DNA of 64,000 nucleotides, taken from contig JBDSLR010000012.1 in assembly GCA_039916305.1 (NCBI GenBank), forward strand, positions 62,001 through 126,000, given 5' to 3'. Below the pieces are notes generated by a model. That model was not told the DNA's origin. It was given only the letters and a program-made list of their open reading frames with translations, and searched no databases. Origin of the DNA: JACMLD01 sp039916305 (GTDB taxonomy: Bacteria; Bacteroidota; Bacteroidia; Chitinophagales; Chitinophagaceae). Shown here one piece after another: positions 36,258 through 44,723 of this stretch. A program made the translations under genes and the position numbers. Within the stretch, counting starts at the first letter, position 1, and each line of letters begins with the position of its first letter.

Positions 36258-37064
36258 ATGTACAAAAAGTACTGTATAGCCCTTGCAGGCTTATATATTA
36301 TGCTGTTAACCGCATGTACCAGCGTTCATTCTTTAAGCAGTGTATCCACTCCCCGCATAACGGCTATCACCAATAATCAGTTCGCAAGTCCAGGTAAAAA
36401 GAATTCATTGGTTGGACCCCCGGAGTACATTCCAGATACAGTAGTTAAAAAAAGCACGCCCCCAAAAATTATTGAAAGGGGTGGCAGGTATGTATACCTC
36501 GCACCTGCTTATACAAGGTCAAGGCCAGAAATAGGTACAGAGAAATATGAAGCGGAAACCTTGCAGCAAAAGATTAACAGGATTAAAAAATTTGCAGCAG
36601 AAAATAATTATGATACGGCAGTGGCTTTCTTTATAGACATGCGGGTTAAATCTGGTAAAGAACGTTTTTTTGTGGTGAACCTTGCCAGTAATACAATTTT
36701 TAAGAAAGCGCTGGCAGCACATGGAAAGGGAAATAAAAAATTTACATTCGACAGGAAATTTTCCAATGATGAAGGCAGCAACTGTACTTCATTGGGCATT
36801 TATAAAATAGGAAAAGCCTATACCGGCGCCTTCGGATTGTCGTACAAATTGTATGGCCTTAATAAAACAAATAACAATGCGCTGAAAAGATATGTGGTGC
36901 TGCACGCTATGGGCAGCATACCAGATGAGGAAAGTAAATGGCCTATTACCCAAACAGAAGGGTGCCCCGCGGTTTCACCTGCATTTCTGCATGAGCTGGC
37001 TCCTTTATTGGACAACGCTGAAAAAAGTGTGCTGTTGTATATCTATTATGGAGATAGTAAATAG
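36258..37064 (+). CDS. Second YkuD_2-type L,D-transpeptidase-like lipoprotein
   Basis: The 268-residue protein (ATG at 36258; 36252 also possible) has a lipoprotein signal with lipobox LTAC, a low-complexity linker (about 20-110), then a catalytic domain related to the gene at 34797: YDTAVAFFIDMRVKSGKERFFVVN, CTSLGIYKIGKAYTGAFGLSYKLYGL, VVLHAMGSIP and the nucleophile C236 in TEGCPAVSP. Unlike its neighbour it lacks the extra cysteines. It probably acts on peptidoglycan from an outer or inner membrane anchor. A terminator shared with the pirin operon follows. Confidence 0.85.
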   Translation: MYKKYCIALAGLYIMLLTACTSVHSLSSVSTPRITAITNNQFASPGKKNSLVGPPEYIPDTVVKKSTPPKIIERGGRYVYLAPAYTRSRPEIGTEKYEAETLQQKINRIKKFAAENNYDTAVAFFIDMRVKSGKERFFVVNLASNTIFKKALAAHGKGNKKFTFDRKFSNDEGSNCTSLGIYKIGKAYTGAFGLSYKLYGLNKTNNNALKRYVVLHAMGSIPDEESKWPITQTEGCPAVSPAFLHELAPLLDNAEKSVLLYIYYGDSK

Positions 37065-37096
37065 CTTTTGACCGCAGCATTCTCCCTTCAATAAAA

Positions 37097-37134
37097 AAAC
37101 CAACAAAACACTTGTTTGAGCGCTTTGTTGGTTT
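37097..37134. terminator. Bidirectional terminator
   Basis: Arms AAACCAACAAA (37097-37107) and TTTGTTGGTTT (37124-37134) pair perfectly around a 16-base loop, between a plus-strand gene ending at 37064 and a minus-strand gene ending at 37151. Confidence 0.75.
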
Positions 37135-37150
37135 AAAAACCAGGTTGATT

Positions 37151-38002
37151 TTAATATTCCAGTACACCCATTTTTCCTGTTTCATAATCTGCAATGGCCT
37201 GTTGTATTGCTTCAAAGCTGTTCATTACAAAAGGACCATAGCTTACTACTTTTTCCTTAATGGGTGTTCCACCCAACAGCAATATTTCTGCATCTTCTGT
37301 TGCTGTAAAAACTACCTGGGTGCCATCTGTATTAAAGTTGATCAGTTCACCTGCAACGGGCGCAGTATTCAGTACTTTAAGTTTTCCCTGCATAATGTAA
37401 ATAGCCGCCGTATCACTTTCCTGTATTGGTATGATTACCAGTGATCCCTGCTTAATCCTGAGGTGGTATAAAAACATAGGGGTATGGGTGATAATGGGCG
37501 AGGCCTTGCCTCCATATTCGCCTATCACTACTTTAAGCCAGTATTTGTCGTTTTCAGTAACCGGTAAACTTGCTCCTGCATAGTGACGGAAGCTTGACGC
37601 CAATTGCTTTTTGTCGGCCGGCAGGTTGATCCACAATTGCATCAACTGAACAGTGCCACCATCTTTCAACATTTTTTCTGTTGGCCCTTCTGAATGAAGA
37701 ATACCCGCACCGGAAGTCATCCAGTTTACATCACCCGCTGTTGCTACCTGGCTGTGCCCTTTGCTGTCCCTGTGAAAAAATTCACCATCCAGTAAATAGG
37801 TGACCACTTCAAAACCAGCATGGGGATGTGGTGGCAAACGGGTTTCGGCACCAGCCTTTAATTCAAAGGGCTGCATATGGTGTATCAATAAAAATGGATC
37901 CACCTGTTTCAGGTTACGTGTGGGCAATACATTCTTTATCTTAAAATCACCTACGCTTTCATTGCTGGCGCTTTCTATCTGCGCTATGGTTCTTGTTGTC
38001 AT
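37151..38002 (-). CDS. Pirin-family cupin protein (second gene of pair)
   Basis: The 283-residue bicupin protein has the pirin metal site in its first cupin: HPHAGFEVVTYLLDGEF near 60 and SGAGILHSE near 105, where the histidines and glutamate bind iron. Pirins are nuclear cofactors in animals and quercetinase-like or regulatory in bacteria. The start is set by a strong AAGGAG six bases before the ATG at 38002, an unusual feature here; the longer frame would overlap the previous gene. It follows the other pirin gene by 43 bases, in one operon. Confidence 0.9.
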   Translation of the reverse strand: MTTRTIAQIESASNESVGDFKIKNVLPTRNLKQVDPFLLIHHMQPFELKAGAETRLPPHPHAGFEVVTYLLDGEFFHRDSKGHSQVATAGDVNWMTSGAGILHSEGPTEKMLKDGGTVQLMQLWINLPADKKQLASSFRHYAGASLPVTENDKYWLKVVIGEYGGKASPIITHTPMFLYHLRIKQGSLVIIPIQESDTAAIYIMQGKLKVLNTAPVAGELINFNTDGTQVVFTATEDAEILLLGGTPIKEKVVSYGPFVMNSFEAIQQAIADYETGKMGVLEY

Positions 38003-38045
38003 AATAACTCCTTTTTTTTGTGCAGTATGACACTGCCTGTTTTTA

Positions 38046-38759
38046 TTATAAAGCCATTGGTACTTCCACAGCCAGAAGCTGTGTATCATTGGTAGCCTTT
38101 ATAAGCGCGCCCGCTGTTTCTGACACGCCGATCGCATCACGTTTTGCCAGGTCACTACCTGCTATTGTTACAGCTCCTTTGATTACAAAAAGATAAACAC
38201 CATTGCCTGCAAACTTGGTTGTGTAGGTAATTTCTTTCCCTGCATCCAGGTGCAGAAGGGAAAAACGGGCATCCTGGTTAATCCACATACCGCCTTCCGT
38301 TTCATCGGGACTTATTACCGTCTGCCATTTATTAGTGCGGCCGGTTATATCAAAGCTGCGCTGATCATACCGTGGAGAAATGTTTCTTTTTTTCGGAAAT
38401 ACCCATAACTGCAGCAAATTCACTTCATCTGTTTGTGAAGCATTGAATTCTGAATGCCGCACACCGGTACCAGCACTCATTACCTGCACATCGCCTGCTT
38501 TAATAATGCCATTACCACCCGTGCTGTCTTTGTGTGCAAGTGCTCCTGTTAGCGGAATGGTTACTATTTCCATATTATCGTGCGGATGGGTAGGGAAGCC
38601 ACCACCGCCTCGTACGATGTCATCATTCAAAACGCGTAAGGCCCCGAAATGCATTTTCTCTGCGTCATGCCATTGGCCGAAACTAAAGGAGTGACGGGCG
38701 TTTAGCCAGCCAATATCTACATGACCTCTTGCTGAAGCGGGATATATAATTGATTTCAT
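38046..38759 (-). CDS. Pirin-family cupin protein (first gene of pair)
   Basis: The 237-residue protein has the YhaK/pirin layout: SFGQWHDAEKMHFGALRVLNDD near 27, the metal motif HPHDNMEIVTIPL near 58 and GTGVRHSEFNA near 97 in the first cupin, then a degenerate second cupin. YhaK-like pirins respond to oxidants in enterobacteria. It is shorter than its neighbour and differs clearly in sequence, so the pair is not a recent duplication. An inverted repeat lies 14 bases before its start. Confidence 0.9.
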   Translation of the reverse strand: MKSIIYPASARGHVDIGWLNARHSFSFGQWHDAEKMHFGALRVLNDDIVRGGGGFPTHPHDNMEIVTIPLTGALAHKDSTGGNGIIKAGDVQVMSAGTGVRHSEFNASQTDEVNLLQLWVFPKKRNISPRYDQRSFDITGRTNKWQTVISPDETEGGMWINQDARFSLLHLDAGKEITYTTKFAGNGVYLFVIKGAVTIAGSDLAKRDAIGVSETAGALIKATNDTQLLAVEVPMAL

Positions 38760-38772
38760 AACAGTAATTATT

Positions 38773-38790
38773 TTGATGTCTAAACATCAA
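38773..38790. promoter_or_regulatory. Inverted repeat upstream of the pirin operon, possible operator
   Basis: TTGATGT (38773-38779) and ACATCAA (38784-38790) form a perfect 7-base inverted repeat with a four-base spacer, directly upstream of the first pirin gene. Its place suggests a dimeric regulator site; the regulator is unknown. Confidence 0.45.
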
Positions 38791-38852
38791 TTTATATACC
38801 ATTGTTAAAAATCAGCCTGTTGCGGACAATCCCGGTCTATTCGTCAGTAGTA

Positions 38853-39644
38853 TTATGCAGGATTGGCGGTCGGAAGTACAAAAGGAATTTCTTCTTCCCG
38901 GTCTTCGTTGAATTCAATGATAAAGTTGTTCCTTCCTTCGCCGGTAATGATGAACATATATTTTGCCTGGGTAAGTTCCAGCAGGGAAAGAAAGAGAAAG
39001 AGGGCGTGGATACGGTTTTCGCAGATGTCAAATATTTTCTCAAAAGCCGTTGTTTTTTCCGTTTTCACCTTGGTCAGGAGGAACTCACGGCTTTCTTCCA
39101 TGGTATAATTGTAGCGAACAACGGTGTGTACCGGGCGGTGGTTACGGTCGTACATGCGCTGCATGGCCTTTTCAAAGGACTTCATCAGCTTGTAGAGTGT
39201 AATATTCTGAATTTCCGTGCCTTCACCCGCCTCTTCACCAATGCTTGATATTTCTTTCTGCAGGTTGCCTCGTTTAACCATCAGCATCCTGATGGCTTCC
39301 ATATCTGCCATCTGGGCGGCTGCTTCCTTGTATTTTTTGTATTCAAGAATTTTGTCAATCAGCTCCTGCCGCGGGTCTATTTCATTACCCTGGGCATCAA
39401 TTTCTTTGCGGGGCAACAGCATCTTGGCTTTGATGCGCATAAGGGTAGAAACGAAAAGGATAAACTCGCTGGAAAGCTCAATATTTAATTTTTCCTGCTG
39501 GTGTACAAAAGCCAGAAAGTCATTAATAATGGTGGTAATGGGTATATTGTAGATATCCAGTTCATCCCTTTCTATAAAAAACAACAGAAGGTCAAACGGG
39601 CCTTCAAACTGCGCTAATTTAATCTGGTAAGATGGTACACTCAC
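38853..39644 (-). CDS. scpA: Segregation and condensation protein A (kleisin)
   Basis: The 263-residue protein begins with the ScpA signature YQIKLAQFEGPFDLLLFFIERDELDIYNIPITTI, then FILFVSTLMRIKAKMLLP near 70, and a C-terminal winged-helix part (FLSLLELTQAKYMFI near 220). ScpA bridges SMC heads in the bacterial condensin with ScpB. No scpB or smc is nearby. It lies 74 bases after the stop of the upstream DUF3078 gene, with a terminator between them. Confidence 0.92.
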   Translation of the reverse strand: MSVPSYQIKLAQFEGPFDLLLFFIERDELDIYNIPITTIINDFLAFVHQQEKLNIELSSEFILFVSTLMRIKAKMLLPRKEIDAQGNEIDPRQELIDKILEYKKYKEAAAQMADMEAIRMLMVKRGNLQKEISSIGEEAGEGTEIQNITLYKLMKSFEKAMQRMYDRNHRPVHTVVRYNYTMEESREFLLTKVKTEKTTAFEKIFDICENRIHALFLFLSLLELTQAKYMFIITGEGRNNFIIEFNEDREEEIPFVLPTANPA

Positions 39645-39663
39645 GTTAATTCGTTTACGGCGT

Positions 39664-39695
39664 AAAAAACAAAGGGTTCCGGCTTGCCGGAACCC
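39664..39695 (-). terminator. Terminator of the DUF3078 gene
   Basis: GGGTTCCGGC (39674-39683) and GCCGGAACCC (39686-39695) pair; on the minus strand they are followed by TTTGTTTTTT. Confidence 0.88.
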
Positions 39696-39718
39696 AACAA
39701 ATGTAAGGAAATAATAGG

Positions 39719-40735
39719 TTAGAATTTAGCTGCAAATCCCACCCCCAGCAAAGACCTCAACTGCACCCCGGCGGAGTTTTTATTGGGGCCAAACTGGCGT
39801 ATATCATCGTCATAAATCAGGTCAAAATTATAGTTGACATTCAGCCATTTATTTACTTTCATAGCAAACGCATTTGTCCAGTACACATCTACATTGCCGG
39901 GGCGTGCTTTGCCGTCGCCAATTTCCCCGGGCCTTTTATTTTTAAGGTAATTGGAATACAGCTCAAGCTTGCTGATATACACCACGTTCTTTACAATTTC
40001 CTTGTTGAAAGTAGCTGACAAAAAAGCACCCAGTTGTATGTTTACTTTCTGACCAGGGTCTACCCCATAATTAGTGGCCAGGGGCACTTCTATTTCGCCT
40101 GTTGGCGCCACGCCACCCTGGTAAACATAGCTGTAAGGATTATTGGATACTATCACCCAACGGGCGGCAATGGGCGAAATAAATACATTAAAATAGGAGG
40201 TCGGCTTCCAGGTAATACCCGGCGCTAGCGTAACATAGGCGGGAGCAAACAAACCCGAAATGCGGTGCTGCAGACCTTTACCCAGGTAATTGTATTCAAA
40301 ACCATCTGTAAATTGGGTCCTGAAGCTTAAGATACCAGAAACATCCAGTTTAGGTCCCAGTGCATAACCAACCCTGCTGAGGAAGTCTATTTTATCATCA
40401 TTTTTTCTAACACCCTGCGACGTGGTGTTTACAAGTGCGTAAGCAAGATCAAGATTATTATTCCAGCTCCACTTGCCATGTATTTTATTAGCAAACAGGT
40501 TTACAAATGCTGCAGTAGAAAAGGAAAATTTCTCAGCCCCGGCTGCCCAGTTGCGACTACCACCCTGGCCAAGGTTTAAAGAAATCAATCCTCCTTTTTT
40601 CCAGCCGTCTTTGTGCGCGGTATCTTTTGGTAATTCTTTTTGTGCTACACCCTTCATTTCTTTAATTGCCGGATCCTGGGCAAGTGTAATCATGTAAGTG
40701 GCGGTAAACAATAGGATCAAAGATATTTTTCTCAT
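39719..40735 (-). CDS. DUF3078 outer-membrane beta-barrel protein
   Basis: The 338-residue protein (ATG at 40735) has a signal peptide ending TLAQ and the DUF3078 start DGWKKGGLISLNLGQGGSRNWAAGAE near 45. The rest is a run of amphipathic strands (for example VYWTNAFAMKVNKWLNVNYNFDLIYDDDI) ending in GVGFAAKF, with a terminal aromatic residue as in outer-membrane barrels. The family is common in Bacteroidota and of unknown function. The first longer ATG lies in a terminator hairpin and is rejected. Confidence 0.88.
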   Translation of the reverse strand: MRKISLILLFTATYMITLAQDPAIKEMKGVAQKELPKDTAHKDGWKKGGLISLNLGQGGSRNWAAGAEKFSFSTAAFVNLFANKIHGKWSWNNNLDLAYALVNTTSQGVRKNDDKIDFLSRVGYALGPKLDVSGILSFRTQFTDGFEYNYLGKGLQHRISGLFAPAYVTLAPGITWKPTSYFNVFISPIAARWVIVSNNPYSYVYQGGVAPTGEIEVPLATNYGVDPGQKVNIQLGAFLSATFNKEIVKNVVYISKLELYSNYLKNKRPGEIGDGKARPGNVDVYWTNAFAMKVNKWLNVNYNFDLIYDDDIRQFGPNKNSAGVQLRSLLGVGFAAKF

Positions 40736-40758
40736 AAACAGACCAAGTTTAATTTTAT

Positions 40759-40789
40759 AAAAAAGGCATTCCAAATAAATTGGAATGCC
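40759..40789 (-). terminator. Terminator of mscL
   Basis: GGCATTCCAA (40765-40774) and TTGGAATGCC (40780-40789) pair around a five-base loop and are followed on the minus strand by TTTTTTATAAAA. Confidence 0.85.
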
Positions 40790-40904
40790 GGCAAATATAG
40801 TTTGAAAATTTTAGTTTAACTGGAAGTCTGCATGACTTTTTGCCACATGTAAAAGTAATCAACCCAATTTATATTGCATTCTTTACACATATTAAAGAAA
40901 TGGA

Positions 40905-41282
40905 TTACTTCTTTAATTCATCACGGATTTCCATTAATAGTTTATCTGTGGATGAAGGTCCGGCAGGAGGAGCTGGTGCTTCCTCTTTCTTCCGCATCGC
41001 TGCATTCATTGCTTTGATAAGAATAAATAGTACAAAGGCGATAACAACAAATTTAATAACTGCTGCAAGGAATTTGCCATATTTAACAGCGCCCCAGGTA
41101 AGTTTATCAAGGTCTTCTACCTGTGCTGCTTTTAATGCCGGTGCAAGCAATAGGGGCGTAATTACATCATCAACCATTGATGAGACGATTGCGCCGAATG
41201 CACCACCAATAACTACGGCAACGGCAAGATCAATGATGTTGCCTTTCATTACGAATTCTCTGAATTCTTTTAGCATTCCCAT
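40905..41282 (-). CDS. mscL: Large-conductance mechanosensitive channel
   Basis: The 125-residue protein has the MscL pattern: N-terminal helix FREFVMKGNIIDLAVAVVIGGAFGAIVSS with TM1 (about 16-45), a periplasmic loop, TM2 (about 75-95) and a C-terminal helix. It releases solutes at high membrane tension. The periplasmic loop is of normal length. A Pro/Ala-rich linker (EEAPAPPAGPS) comes before the final helix. Single-gene unit with its own terminator. Confidence 0.95.
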   Translation of the reverse strand: MGMLKEFREFVMKGNIIDLAVAVVIGGAFGAIVSSMVDDVITPLLLAPALKAAQVEDLDKLTWGAVKYGKFLAAVIKFVVIAFVLFILIKAMNAAMRKKEEAPAPPAGPSSTDKLLMEIRDELKK

Positions 41283-41386
41283 AAACAGTTGGTTTTAATT
41301 GTAAAGTAAAAAGCTTATCTATATTATGAATTTACGACTAAGTAGTAAATCAGTTACAATTGGTTGCAGCAAATAAATATAGTATG

Positions 41387-42133
41387 TTATTTCTTTAAAC
41401 CAGGATACTGCATTTTTAAACCCGCCAGCGCATCACGCAATTGTTTGGCGATGGTAAATTCTTTATACCAGTTTTGATCAGCTGGCACTACTGTCCACGG
41501 AATGTCATTGCAATTCTCAAAGCAGTCTTCGTACATGTCCATATATAGTTTCCATAATTTGGATTCCGAAAAATCATTCTCATTATATTTCCATTGTTTG
41601 GTAGGGTCTTTTATTCTTTCCTGCAGCCGCTCCTGCTGTTCTTCGGCCGATATGTGCAGGTAGAATTTTAAGATGATGGTATTGTTGTGATCGGCCAGCA
41701 GCTTTTCAAAATCATTAATGGCCCGCATTCTTTTTTTAGCCGTTTCGTCATTGCACCATTTATGCACCCTGGTAATTAAGATGTCTTCATAATGTGAGCG
41801 GTTAAAAAGCTGTATCATACCTTTTGCAGGCGCATGACTGTGGATACGCCATAAAAAGTCGTGCGATAATTCTTCAGCAGTGGGGGATTTAAAAGATTTT
41901 ACCGTAACACCCTGCGCATTCATGGTGCCCAGCACATTTCTTACTACCCCATCTTTTCCGCTCGCATCCATACCCTGTATAATTATTAATACTGAATATT
42001 TACTTTCTGCAAACAACAGGTTTTGCAATTCATTCAGATCTTCCAGTATTTCAGCGGTCTTTTCTTTGGTAGCCTGTTTGTCAAACTCTTTGGGCGCCCT
42101 TGTACTGATGTCTGAAAGTTTTATTTTTGCCAT
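41387..42133 (-). CDS. Polyphosphate kinase 2 family protein
   Basis: The 248-residue protein has the PPK2 pattern: Walker A GMDASGKDG at 54-62, the lid SFKSPTAEELSHDFLWRIHSHAP near 80-100, FNRSHYEDILITRVH near 110, and DFEKLLADHNNTIILKFYLHIS. PPK2 enzymes transfer phosphate between polyphosphate and nucleotides, with preference (class I to III) not clear from sequence alone. Single gene, followed on the same strand by the glycerol operon upstream. Confidence 0.9.
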   Translation of the reverse strand: MAKIKLSDISTRAPKEFDKQATKEKTAEILEDLNELQNLLFAESKYSVLIIIQGMDASGKDGVVRNVLGTMNAQGVTVKSFKSPTAEELSHDFLWRIHSHAPAKGMIQLFNRSHYEDILITRVHKWCNDETAKKRMRAINDFEKLLADHNNTIILKFYLHISAEEQQERLQERIKDPTKQWKYNENDFSESKLWKLYMDMYEDCFENCNDIPWTVVPADQNWYKEFTIAKQLRDALAGLKMQYPGLKK

Positions 42134-42259
42134 GCGTTCTTTTTTTAAGAAAGGTAGAATTTATTTTGAATACCTTTTTACAATTAATAAATAAGCTTTT
42201 TATTACAACGGCAATTTCCTGCAAATGATGCAGCGCTTTGTATAACGTTTATGAATAGT

Positions 42260-42976
42260 CTAAACAGATCCTAGAAATTTAAACGCCACCCCGGCCAGCA
42301 ACGCGCCTACCACCGGGCCAAGTACAGGTATCCAGGCATATCCCCAGTCACTGTCTCTTTTTCCTGGTATGGGTAAAATAGCATGCATGATGCGCGGGCC
42401 CAGATCCCTCGCCGGGTTAATAGCATAACCGGTAGGGCCACCCAAAGACAGGCCAACACCGAGCACCACCAATGCTACAGGTAAAGCATCCAGCGCGCCC
42501 AACGTGCTGGCAGGTGCGGCAATATAAAGGGCTGCAAGTACCAGTATAAACGTGGCAATCATTTCTGTTATTAAATTATTGGGTGTACTGCGGATGGATG
42601 GGCTGGTACAAAAAACAGCCAGCTTTGCATCTGCGTCCGGCGTTGCAACAAAATGCAGTTTATAAGCAAGCCAGACTATAACGGCACCGGTCATTGCGCC
42701 CAGGAACTGGCCACCAATGTACGCAGGTACATCTGCCCAGCTAAACCCGTTGCCAACGTATGCTGCTGCCAGTGTAAATGCTGGGTTCAGGTGCGCCTTG
42801 CTGAAATGGGCAGCCACAAATATGCCTGTAAAGACTGCCATGGCCCATCCAAACGCAATAACAATGAGGCCAGTGCTGTTACCTTTTGTTTTACTGAGTA
42901 CAACATTGGCCACCACGCCTTCGCCCAGTATAATAAGAATGGCCGTGCCAATAAATTCGCCTAAAAAAGGATGCAT
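42260..42976 (-). CDS. glpF: Glycerol uptake facilitator (aquaglyceroporin)
   Basis: The 238-residue channel has six membrane segments and the two half-helix motifs of MIP proteins, NPA in HLNPAFTL near 65 and NPAR in INPARDLGPR near 188. The Asp after the second NPAR (RDLGPR) is the marker of glycerol facilitators over water channels. It is the last gene of the operon, 15 bases after the stop of glpD, and lets glycerol enter for phosphorylation by GlpK. Confidence 0.93.
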   Translation of the reverse strand: MHPFLGEFIGTAILIILGEGVVANVVLSKTKGNSTGLIVIAFGWAMAVFTGIFVAAHFSKAHLNPAFTLAAAYVGNGFSWADVPAYIGGQFLGAMTGAVIVWLAYKLHFVATPDADAKLAVFCTSPSIRSTPNNLITEMIATFILVLAALYIAAPASTLGALDALPVALVVLGVGLSLGGPTGYAINPARDLGPRIMHAILPIPGKRDSDWGYAWIPVLGPVVGALLAGVAFKFLGSV

Positions 42977-42991
42977 AAATGTTGGTTTTAG

Positions 42992-44557
42992 TTAATGGTT
43001 TGCAAGTGGAATATAATGAAGCGCTATTTTTTTGAAAGCCACCAGTTGATCGGTTTCCCATTTTTTGTCCATGTTCATCAGCCCGGCCATTTGGGCCGCT
43101 ACTGCCGGCGCAGCTTCCAATGCTGCTTTGGCATCCAGTAAAAGCGCCCTTGTTCTCCTGGCCAGTGCATCATCAACGGTCATGCACATTTCTTCCTGTA
43201 CGGCCCATGCAATGGCTGCTTTTGTGTAGGGAAGGCGTTCATGTAATTTTTCCCTTAATGAAGTATCCTGCACCGCCAGGGCTTCAAGAGCAGCCTGGTC
43301 ACTCCCATAGTAGTAGTAGTCGTTGTCATAATTGCCGGTGATTTGCGCACCATGTATGGGCAGTGTTTCCGTAACACAATCTTTTGACGGCAGCATGTTG
43401 TTGATGGCGGCAATATTTACTACGTCCTCGGCCATCTTGCGGTAGGTGGTCCATTTACCACCCAGGATATTGATGAGCCCGGATGCAGCAATCGTAATCA
43501 CATGATCCCTGGATAATTCTGCTGTTTTTTTACTGTCTGCTTTTACCAATGGACGCAGGCCCGCAAAAATACTTCTTACATCATGAATGGAGGGGTCTTT
43601 GGTGAGATAGCGGCCAATATGCTGTATAATGAAATCTGTCTCCTGCTGCTGGGCCACCGGCTCTTCATGAATGGTTTTTACAGCTGTATCGGTGGTGCCT
43701 ACAATTATCTTTTTATGCCAGGGCACGGCAAATAATACGCGTCCGTCATCAGTATGCGGAATCATAATAGCGCTGTTGCCGGGCAGAAAGTCAGCGTCCA
43801 GTACAATATGTATGCCCTGGCTGGGCGCTATAGTTTTAGTTTTAGCGGCATCATCCATGTGCTGTATAGCGTCACTGAATACACCGGTGGCATTAATAAC
43901 CGCCTTGCATTTTATTTCATATTCTTTTCCGCTGAACTGATCTTTTACCTGTACGCCGGTTATTTTTCCGCTTGTTTTGCAAAGACCTTTTACGCCGCAG
44001 TAATTAATGAGGCAGGCGCCTGATGCTGCAGCAGTCTGCGCCATATTAATAGCCAGCCTGGCATCATCAAACTGTCCATCGTGGTATAAAACACCGCCGC
44101 GCAAATCGGTAGGGTCAAGGGTAGGCGCCCGTTCCAGCACTTCTTCTTTACTTAGCCATTCGCTGGGCCCAAGGCCGAGGTTCCCACTCATCCAATCGTA
44201 TACTTTAAGGCCCACACCGTAATAAGGACCTTCCCACCATTTATAATTGGGAACTATAAAAGATTGATTTTTTACCAGGTGCGGGGCATTTTTTTTAAGG
44301 GTACCTCTTTCTTTTAATGCATCCATCACCAGTTTAATATTGCCCTGCTGCAGGTAACGTACACCCCCATGTACTAATTTAGTAGAGCGTGAAGAAGTGC
44401 CTTTTGCAAAATCAGTCTGTTCAAACAAAATAGTCTGGTAGCCGCGTGAAGCTGCATCAATGGCAGCCCCCAGCCCGGTAGCACCACCACCAATAATACA
44501 GATATCCCATTCGCCTGAATGAGATTCCATTTGCTGAATCATGCCCGATCGATTCAT
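42992..44557 (-). CDS. glpD: Glycerol-3-phosphate dehydrogenase (FAD-dependent)
   Basis: The 521-residue enzyme has the FAD-binding loop CIIGGGATGLGAAIDAASRG near residue 20, SRSTKLVHGGVRYLQQG near 56, GTTDTAV near 290 and the C-terminal DAO_C domain. The first ATG gives MNRSGMIQQMES, the usual start in this phylum. It oxidises glycerol 3-phosphate to dihydroxyacetone phosphate at the inner membrane and passes electrons to quinone. Middle gene of the glpK-glpD-glpF operon. Confidence 0.95.
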   Translation of the reverse strand: MNRSGMIQQMESHSGEWDICIIGGGATGLGAAIDAASRGYQTILFEQTDFAKGTSSRSTKLVHGGVRYLQQGNIKLVMDALKERGTLKKNAPHLVKNQSFIVPNYKWWEGPYYGVGLKVYDWMSGNLGLGPSEWLSKEEVLERAPTLDPTDLRGGVLYHDGQFDDARLAINMAQTAAASGACLINYCGVKGLCKTSGKITGVQVKDQFSGKEYEIKCKAVINATGVFSDAIQHMDDAAKTKTIAPSQGIHIVLDADFLPGNSAIMIPHTDDGRVLFAVPWHKKIIVGTTDTAVKTIHEEPVAQQQETDFIIQHIGRYLTKDPSIHDVRSIFAGLRPLVKADSKKTAELSRDHVITIAASGLINILGGKWTTYRKMAEDVVNIAAINNMLPSKDCVTETLPIHGAQITGNYDNDYYYYGSDQAALEALAVQDTSLREKLHERLPYTKAAIAWAVQEEMCMTVDDALARRTRALLLDAKAALEAAPAVAAQMAGLMNMDKKWETDQLVAFKKIALHYIPLANH

Positions 44558-44723
44558 TTTTTAATCTTTATTGTAAGTCATTATTCTTTGTACAACCATG
44601 CGAAGCATCGCTCACCTGATCATTACTTGCGCATGTTTGATAGTTAATGAGTAAAGCCAGCTATTGTATATATACGGCAGCAGCAAAGCAGTGTGCTGAT
44701 TAAGGGTGCCCGGCTTTACAGAT

